From positions 310,001 through 374,000 of the forward strand of contig NZ_JABWGO010000009.1 of NCBI RefSeq assembly GCF_013363995.1: DNA of 64,000 bases, in the 5' to 3' direction. Every line of letters starts with the position of its first letter. Position 1 is the first letter of the stretch. Shown here piece by piece: positions 57,613 through 64,000 of this stretch. The notes beneath the pieces were generated by a model that searched no databases, was not told where the DNA came from, and saw only the letters and a list, made by a program, of their open reading frames with translations. The translations under genes were made by a program, and so were the position numbers. The stretch comes from Nonomuraea rhodomycinica (GTDB lineage Bacteria; Actinomycetota; Actinomycetes; Streptosporangiales; Streptosporangiaceae).

Positions 57613-60600
57613 ATGGGCCTGAACCTGGATCTGGTGCCTGAGGTGATCAGGCATCTGGCGTTGCCCTTGACCGGAGGCGCGTTTCCGGAGGCCGAACCCG
57701 GTGCGCTCGTGCGTGAGGCTGAGGCGATCGAGGGGCTGGCCGACATGGTGGCGGCGATCCGGGCCGAGGACGTCGACCCGGTGGCACGTCTCCTGGCCGG
57801 GACGCAGTGGGAGGGAGCGGCCAAGGAAGCGTTCCGGTCCGTCTTCGCCACGCTGTCCGGTGACGGCGCAGGCGACGCCGGACGGACGCCCGGCGACGGG
57901 CTGAGGGGCGACGCGCTCCTGGAGCTGCTGGAAAAGGCCATGCGTGACGAGGCCGCGCGACTGCGCCACCACGGGGTCACGATGGAGCACACCCAATGGC
58001 TGCAGTACGCGGCGCTGGCCCTGCTGGGCCTGGCGATCATCCGGTTGCAGATCTGGATGGTGCTGCGCGGGCCGTCCGTACTGGCGATGATCCACACCCG
58101 TACCTTGCTGACCCGGATCTCCATTCAGCAGCTCAAGCTGCGTGTGCTGACCAACATGCTGCTCTTCTCGACCATGAGCGGTGGGCTGGACCTGGCCGTG
58201 CAGCTGGCTCAGATGCTGTGGGGACACCGCGAGGAAGCGGACCTGGAGTCGCTTCTGGTGTCGCTGGCGAGCGGGGCGTTGACGGGAGCGATCTTCAGCG
58301 GGCTGGACTTCGGACTGTCGCGGCTGGCGACCAACGAGCTCGTGTTCGTGGCGTCGCGGGCCGAGCTCGGGGTGCGGGATCGGGTGGTCGCGATCGGACA
58401 GAGCATCTACGGGCGGGCGTTCCTCGGCGGGGTCTCGGGGGCGGCCGGAGCGGTGCCGGGGCTGGCCGTGAGCGGCCAGCTGGACCCGGCTCACCTGTCA
58501 TGGATGTTCCTGGCGGGCGCCGCTGGGGGCTTGGGCATTCCGGAGGCGGCCCGGGTCAGCTACTCGCCCGCCCCGGTGGCCCGGCTCACCGGCGCGCCGC
58601 CGAGCGGGCATGCCCCCCGGCACAGCGGTGAGGCGGGACACGGGCCCGAACCGGCACCTGTCGCCGGACCGGCGCGCGCCCTCCAGCCGGCACATGGCGC
58701 CGAACCGGTAGGCGCCATGGAATTAGCAGCCGCCCGGCCCGTCGGAGATGCCGATCTGTCCACGTTCCTGGCTCAGGGAGACGGCCAGGTGATCCGGGGG
58801 GAAGTCGTCCGCCGGACAGACCAAGTAGACCGGGCGGAGGGAACACACCTGCTCCCGGCCGCGAGCTCCCAGCAGGCCGGCGTCCCCGTGGCCGGCGTCC
58901 CGGCCGCAGGCCACGACGTCGTGCCGCAGCCACCGGCACGTCGCCCGCCCGTCGCCGATCTGCCGGTGCACGGCATCTCCGGAACGATCGCCGCGCAGGC
59001 GACCGGCCCCGGCCACCAGCCGCCCGCCGCCCCGGCGGACGACGGCTCCGAGGGGACGCCGCACGTGAAGCAGGCGCCCGAGGGGACGCCGCACGCGAAA
59101 CAGGCGCCCGAGGGGACGGCGCACGTGAAGCAGGCGCCCGAGGGCGCTGCTTCCCGTCACACCATCGACCAGCTGATCAACAGAGACACGCAGCCGCTCA
59201 CGGAACACAGGCGGCTCGTGGAGGACGGGCGGCGACTGGCGGCGCAGCTGCCCATGGACACCCCTGCCGAGCCCGTCGCCCGCGCGCTGGCCACGATGAG
59301 CCGGATCGTCGGCATCGGCGACCTGTCCGACGCGGCGGCCCGCGACAACCTGAGCGCCATGCACGACTTGTCGGCTTCCATCCGCATGAGGAACGCCTAC
59401 GAGGGGCTGGCCCGCGTGTTCGACGAGGCCCAGCGGCAGGGCTTCGACGTCGAGGCCGCCACGAGCCGGGAGATCCTGGTCGAGCGCCTCAAGAGCTTCC
59501 AGAGGTCAGATCCGCTCCTGACCGTCGGTCTGTGGATCGCCCACGAGAACATCCCGAGTCCCGATCTCGACTCCGCGCGAGCACTGGCCCGGATGGACGA
59601 ACTCAACGGCTCGACCCCGAGCACCGGCAAGATGGTCAGACGCGCCCAGTTGCGGTCGCTGAGCGACGAGGTCGGCGTGGGCTACTACGCGATCGAGAAC
59701 TCGGTGCGCCTGTTCCGGGAAGCCGAGAGGCGCGGCTTGGACCCCCATGGCGTCCCCGACCGCGAGAACCTGGTCAGGGTGCTGAAACGCGCGCGGGCGC
59801 TGGATCCCGACCTGTGGGACGGACTGCGGATCGCCGACACGCTCTCCCTCACCGGCATTCGCGACCCGGCTGCGCGCGCGCTGGCGAGGATCGAGCGCCT
59901 CCTCGGCCCGACGGAGACCGGAGGCGGGCCTCGATCCGGTGCGGGAGCGGGCCTGCCGGAGCTGGCGGCCGAGGTGAAGCTCGGGCGTGCGAGCAGGACG
60001 CTGGGCGACCTGGCCGCCGAGGCTGAGAGGCGTCACTTCCTCCCGGGGAGTCCCGAAAGCGCCGCGAGCCCCTACGGCTCCCGAAGCCCAGCGGACCGGC
60101 GGGAACTGGTGGAGGCCCTGAACCGGTTCCGCGAGCTCGACCCCGGTCGCTGGGACGTCCTCAGGATGGAGGAGCGCCTGCCCGGCGAACGGTTGGACGC
60201 CGCCGCCGTCGCGAACCTGGCGCGGATCGACCGGATCATCGCCGGGTCGCATGCGCCGCACGAACCGGCCGACCCCCTGCTCCGGCTCGCTCACGACCTC
60301 GGGCTGGGATACTCGGCAAGGCGGCTGGAGTACGTGTTCGCCAGGGCGGAGAGACTCGGCTTCGCCCCGTCCGGCGCCACCGACCGCCAGGCCCTGATCG
60401 GCGTGCTGCGCCGCTACATGGACACCACACCCGCCACCTGGCACAGGCTCCGGGTGGCGGAGCGTTACGCGATGCGGCCCGGCACCCCCGAGACCGCCGT
60501 GCTGGCCCGGCTCGACTCGGTCATGGGCGTCAGGGAGCCCGCCGCGGCATGGGTGCTGGACCCCCTGCGGAGCTTGGCCGCCGACCTGGGGCTGGATCAC

Positions 60601-61917
60601 TCCGTGGAACGCCTGGCCCGCCTGCTGATGCAGAACCCCGGCTGGCAGGACGCCGGCGACCGCCGAGCCCTGCTCGACCAGCTGGCCGGCCATCGCGTCG
60701 AACCGGGCCGGCCGGGCGGCCACCACTTCCCCGCCCGCCCCCTGCGCGCCTCGGCCGGAGCCGACCCGGCGGTCACGCGTCAGGCCCGGGACGAGGCCGT
60801 CCGCCAGGCTCGGGAGGCGCGTGCCGCCGCCCCGGCCGACCCGACGCCTCTGGAGGCCCAGCGGGTCCTGTCGCTGGAGGCCCGCGCGAGGGCCTGGGAG
60901 CGCCGGCCGGACGAGCCTGAGGTGTCCTACCGACGCAACCCCGAGGAGTTCCATCGGCACGTCTCCGAAGCGCTGGCCCGGGCGGACCGCGGGGAGCCCG
61001 TGGTGCCGTACCTGGTGCAGGACGTCACCGGCGGACTCGGGTCGCCCGGCGTCGGCATGCGGTTCGCCAGGGAGTTCGAGTACGACCTGCCGGACAGGCT
61101 GCTGCGCCACAAGGACGCCGTCAACCGGGCCATCGCCAGGGACCTCTATCAGGCGGGGCTCAGCCAGGATCCGTGGGTGCACGACTACCACTCGGCGCAA
61201 AGACAGGGGTACGCCAGGGGCGACAACGGCTGGCGCCTGGAAGAGGATCCCACCGTAGCGGGGGAACTGATCCCGCCGCCGCTCTGGGACACCCCGCTCA
61301 CGTGGGCGAACATCGAACTCGTCTGCGAGATCATCAAATCCCATGGAGGCGTCGCCGGCCCGCGCACCGGCGGTCACATCCACATCGACACCTCTGCGTT
61401 CGACCACGTGCCCGCCTACTACACCAGGCTGCTGGAGATCACCAACAGGGTCTACCAGGACACGCTGATGAGGCTCGGCACGGACCCCGCCAGGGGGAGT
61501 CACCGCGGCACCCGGTACTGCGGGCCGAACTCCCTGCCTTCGGAGGGATACGCGTCCATCGCCGACCTGCGGGAGGCCAACGCGAGTCACTCGATCGCGG
61601 TGAACCTGAGCGCCGTCGCCGGCGGCGAGGGCGACCACGTGGAGCACCGGTGGCCGGACGGCTCGCTCGACCCGCCGGTCATCCAGACGCAGCTCAAGCT
61701 GGCGCTGGCGATCACCGACCTGGCCCTGCGCCTCGGCGAAGGCCCACCGCTCGACGGCGGTGGGCCCGACCCCCTGGGCCTCCACCTCGACCGGCATGCC
61801 CCGGGGGATGTCTCCTCCTATCTGGACCTGGTGGACGCCCTCTACCACCGGGCCGTGGACAAGGCCCAGCTCACCGCCCTGTTCGTGATGACCAGATGGA
61901 ACCCGGCCGGCATCTGA
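57613..61917 (+). CDS. WXG-like export module, helical repeats and C-terminal amidoligase
   Basis: A 1434-residue protein. Residues 1-130 form a helical module with W66-E-G68 in [19 protein letters not shown], like the WXG100/CpnT-type N-terminus of T7SS polymorphic toxins. Residues 131-150 are hydrophobic, and 170-330 resemble the Ala/Gly-rich bundle following such N-termini. After a Pro/Ala linker and three [10 protein letters not shown] repeats (480-509), four or five helical repeats of about 100 residues span 594-1020. The last 330 residues look like an amidoligase (ATP-grasp-like COOH-NH2 ligase): [11 protein letters not shown] (1149-1159), [24 protein letters not shown] and [10 protein letters not shown]. 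The start ATG is six bases after the TetR stop. Confidence 0.75.
59050..59139 (+). repeat. 30-bp tandem repeat, three copies
   Basis: Units of 30 bases start at 59050, 59080 and 59110 (GAGGGGACGCCGCACGTGAA in the first), with a partial fourth from 59140. They encode [10 protein letters not shown] three times, with minor substitutions, in the linker of the large protein. This is a linker-length variation hotspot. Confidence 0.9.
59392..60700 (+). repeat. Five helical repeats in the large protein
   Basis: Copies start near residues 594, 691, 793, 900 and 996, about 100 residues apart. Each carries an (E/A)RxG(F/L) helix, an RxxL(V/I)xxL helix, a D-P-x-x-W motif and an (A)LARI/MD(E/R) helix. 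They are similar in protein but not in exact DNA sequence, so they are an old intragenic duplication. The fifth copy is truncated. Confidence 0.65.
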
Positions 61918-61935
61918 CGACACGTCGGCGCGCGA

Positions 61936-62841
61936 TCACGCCGGACCGGCGGTGTGGGCGAGGATGGCGCCGGCCAGCTCCTCGTGCGTCTCCGGCGGCA
62001 GGGTGTGGCCCATGCCGTCCACCATGAGCAGCCGCGCTCCCGGGATCCGCTCCGCGATGATCGCGCCGTGCCCGGACTTGGCCGGCTCGTGGGTGCCCTC
62101 GATGACCAGCGTCGGCGCCTTCACCTGGTGCAGCACGCCCTCCGGCTCGAAGTCGGGCTTGGCGGCGGCGGCCAGCCGGTGGTTGACGACGGCGGCCAGG
62201 TCGCGCGCCCGCTCGAAGATGCGCTCCTGGAGCCGCCGCTCGGCGTCCTCGTCGAACGGCAGGGCGGTGCCGTGCAGCACCCGCGCCTCCTCGATCATCC
62301 GGTCGATCTGCTCGCGCCGGCTCGCGGGCGGCGGGCTCGCGATCACCTTGCGGAAGTGGTCGACGAACTCGGGCGTGGGCGGCGGCAGGCTGCCCTCCGG
62401 CTGCGGCTCGCCCATGAGCGCCCGCATGATCACCGCTCCCTCGTGCCCGCCGAGCGGGGAGGAGCCGATCACGGTCAGCGTGCGCACCCGCTCGGGGTGC
62501 TCGACCGCGATGTACTGGCCGAGCAGCCCGCCCGCCGAGTGGCAGACGAGGTGCGCGCTCTCCAGCCCGTACGCGTCCATGACGCGCAGCACGTCGTCCT
62601 TGATGTCGTCCCACGTGTACGGCCGGGCGGCGAAGTCGAAGACGGACGACCGGCCCGTGTCGCGGTGGTCGTAGCGGATCACCCGCCGGCCGCCGGCCAC
62701 GAGCCGCCCCACGAACGCGTCGGGCCACAGCACGCCCTGCGACATGGAGCCCATCACCAGCAGGATCGGAGTGCCGTTCGGGTCGCCGAACTCCTCGGTG
62801 TGGAGCTGGACGCCGTCGATGTCGATCAGGTTCGTTTGCAT
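61936..62841 (-). CDS. Alpha/beta hydrolase
   Basis: A 301-residue hydrolase: IDIDGVQLHTEEFGDPNGTP, ILLVMGSMSQGVLWPDAFVG, VIRYDHRDTGRSSVFDFAAR and the nucleophile elbow VCHSAGGLLGQY with Ser, then TLVIEGTHEPAKSGHG (acid) and MGHTLPPETHEEL (His). RDTGRSS is the typical strand-4 motif of the haloperoxidase/epoxide hydrolase group. The start MQTNLIDIDG gives the normal N-terminus. It is convergent with the WXG-amidoligase gene (gap 18 bases). Confidence 0.9.
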   Translation of the reverse strand: MQTNLIDIDGVQLHTEEFGDPNGTPILLVMGSMSQGVLWPDAFVGRLVAGGRRVIRYDHRDTGRSSVFDFAARPYTWDDIKDDVLRVMDAYGLESAHLVCHSAGGLLGQYIAVEHPERVRTLTVIGSSPLGGHEGAVIMRALMGEPQPEGSLPPPTPEFVDHFRKVIASPPPASRREQIDRMIEEARVLHGTALPFDEDAERRLQERIFERARDLAAVVNHRLAAAAKPDFEPEGVLHQVKAPTLVIEGTHEPAKSGHGAIIAERIPGARLLMVDGMGHTLPPETHEELAGAILAHTAGPA

Positions 62842-62976
62842 GCCGCAACTCTGTCGTGTCCGGGCCCGCCCGCCTTCCGTAGGACTACTGGGCTTCGGTA
62901 CGGGCGGCCTACCGGGGTCATGGCGCCCCGCTACGGAGGCGACGGGGCTCATGGAGGCGACGCGGCTCACGAGGCG

Positions 62977-64000
62977 TCACAGCAGCCGGGCCAGCTCCGT
63001 GCGCGAGGTGACGCCGAGCTTCGGATACACCTTGTACAGGTGGTACTCGACGGTGCGCGGGCTGAGGAAGAGCTGCGCGGCCACCTCCTTGCTGGACGCG
63101 CCCGCCGCGACCAGCCGCGCGATCCGCAGCTCCTGCGGCGTGAGCGCCGCCAGCGCGTCGCTCTCCGGCCGGGCCGCCGTCTCGCCCGCCGCCCGCAGCT
63201 CGCCGTGCGCCCGCCGCGCCCACGGCTCGGCGCCCAGCCGCTGGAACGCCTCCATCGCCGCCCGCAGGTGCGCCCGTGCCTGTCCCGGCCGCCCCGCGCG
63301 GCGCAGCCGCTCGCCGTACAGCAGGGCTGTGCGCGCCTCCTCGAACGGCTCGCCGTGCAGCCGCAGCGCCTCCTCGAACAGCTCGTCGCCGCCGCCCGCC
63401 AGGGCGCGGCACCGGGCGAGCAGCGCCCGCGCCTCGGCCGTCGTGGCGCTCGCCGCCCACCGCTCCAGCCCCTCGACCGCCGCGCGCGCCGCCTCCGGAT
63501 CGCCCGCCGCCATGGCCGCCTCGACCCGGTCCGGGGTGGAGCGCCATACCACCGTCGGATGCCCGGCCCCGGGACCCGCCCGGGTGATCGCCACGAACCG
63601 GGCGTGCGCCGCCTCGAACCTGCCCAGCCCGAGGTCCAGCATGGCCAGCGCGTACGCGGCGACGCCCGCCCGCAGCCCGACCCGGTGCGGGACGGCGATG
63701 GCCAGCGCCTCGGCGGCGTTCCTGCGGCAGTCCTCCTCCTCGCCGCGCAGGGCGGCCACGACGGCGAGGTTCGCGAGGTGGGCGCCGACCGAGTTCGTGT
63801 AGCCGGCCTCGCGGGCCAGCGTCAGCCCCTCCTCGGCGATCGCGGCGCTCTCGGCCAGCCGGCCCTTGATGCGCTCGGCCGTCGCGACGAACTCCAGCAC
63901 GACCGGGAGCTGCCCCACGATGCCCGACATCCTCGCCACGGCGCCCGCCCGGCCGGCCAGCTCCGCCGACAGGTCGGCCTCGCCCAGGTAGCTGGCCGCC
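62977..64000 (-). CDS. LuxR-type regulator, partial (cut by window edge)
   Basis: Only the last 341 residues are visible; the reading frame is open to the window end. Helical, TPR-like segments (AESAAIAEEGLTLAREAGYT; RGEEEDCRRNAAEALAIAVP) are followed by a LuxR HTH: LAALTPQELRIARLVAAGAS with SKEVAAQLFLSPRTVEYHLY KVYPKLGVTSR. This matches large LAL-type (MalT-like) regulators, where an N-terminal ATPase would lie beyond 64000. Targets unknown. Confidence 0.88.
   Translation of the reverse strand, partial: AASYLGEADLSAELAGRAGAVARMSGIVGQLPVVLEFVATAERIKGRLAESAAIAEEGLTLAREAGYTNSVGAHLANLAVVAALRGEEEDCRRNAAEALAIAVPHRVGLRAGVAAYALAMLDLGLGRFEAAHARFVAITRAGPGAGHPTVVWRSTPDRVEAAMAAGDPEAARAAVEGLERWAASATTAEARALLARCRALAGGGDELFEEALRLHGEPFEEARTALLYGERLRRAGRPGQARAHLRAAMEAFQRLGAEPWARRAHGELRAAGETAARPESDALAALTPQELRIARLVAAGASSKEVAAQLFLSPRTVEYHLYKVYPKLGVTSRTELARLL

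Noticed and set aside
57613..61917. Secondary-metabolite cluster around the P450, TetR and large gene
   Set aside because: No PKS, NRPS, terpene or RiPP genes are nearby; the P450 and amidoligase alone do not define a cluster.
59506..61923. Minus-strand open frame of 805 codons opposite the large protein
   Set aside because: Shadow frame caused by high GC; no domains, and it covers the amidoligase coding region of the plus strand.

Overview
The window is 64 kb of a very GC-rich chromosome with strong third-position GC bias, frequent GTG starts, ATGA and GTGA gene overlaps, F420/LLM-type oxidoreductases, many TetR, LysR and SARP regulators, and the neighbourhood SRP RNA - dnaX - ybaB - recR - DUF5063 - aspartokinase - asd. 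Together these point to a filamentous actinomycete, most likely order Streptosporangiales (Nonomuraea or Streptosporangium type). That placement is inference from gene content and order. There is no IS element, integrase or CRISPR array, so the window looks like ordinary chromosome with accessory islands.

1-13 kb: an XRE/TPR regulator, a PH-domain membrane protein coupled to a previously uncalled 52-residue ORF, upp, two paralogous tadA-associated genes with tadA, and tRNA-Ser(CGA) with a near-perfect terminator. A secreted trypsin-like protease, a lipoprotein, a VapB-like protein, a neutral zinc metallopeptidase, a LysE exporter, a TetR/MFS pair with two matching operators and an alpha/beta hydrolase follow.

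13-23 kb: the conserved core of tRNA-Ser(GGA), SRP RNA, dnaX (with a very long low-complexity C-terminal half), a GAF-domain regulator, ybaB, recR, a DUF5063 gene, aspartokinase (with a probable internal beta-subunit start) and asd, closed by a strong terminator.

23-45 kb: a mixed region of regulators (TetR x2, HxlR, LysR, a 1039-residue AfsR-type SARP), two LLM oxidoreductases, an amidohydrolase, SURF1, two GNATs, two methyltransferases, an aminotransferase, rnhB, a conserved ATPase/unknown pair and an LCP cell-wall ligase. 11-bp-phased TTGA repeats lie on both sides of the SARP gene.

45-64 kb: an MFS transporter, then a tight two-gene unit of a four-helix membrane protein and a divergent thymidylate-synthase-like enzyme. 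A beta-lactamase-fold hydrolase, a LysR/DHDPS-like pair, a MerR-type promoter driving an oxidoreductase, CGNR/HPP genes sharing two operators, an APH-like kinase, menB, ArsR/DUF3073 and P450/TetR follow. A 1434-residue protein combines a WXG-like export module, helical repeats and a C-terminal amidoligase domain. An alpha/beta hydrolase and a LuxR regulator cut by the window edge close the window.

The two loci most likely to hold undescribed biology are the WXG-amidoligase protein (57613-61917) and the membrane protein/thymidylate-synthase-like pair (46308-47597). All family calls come from reading motifs by eye; no database search was run.
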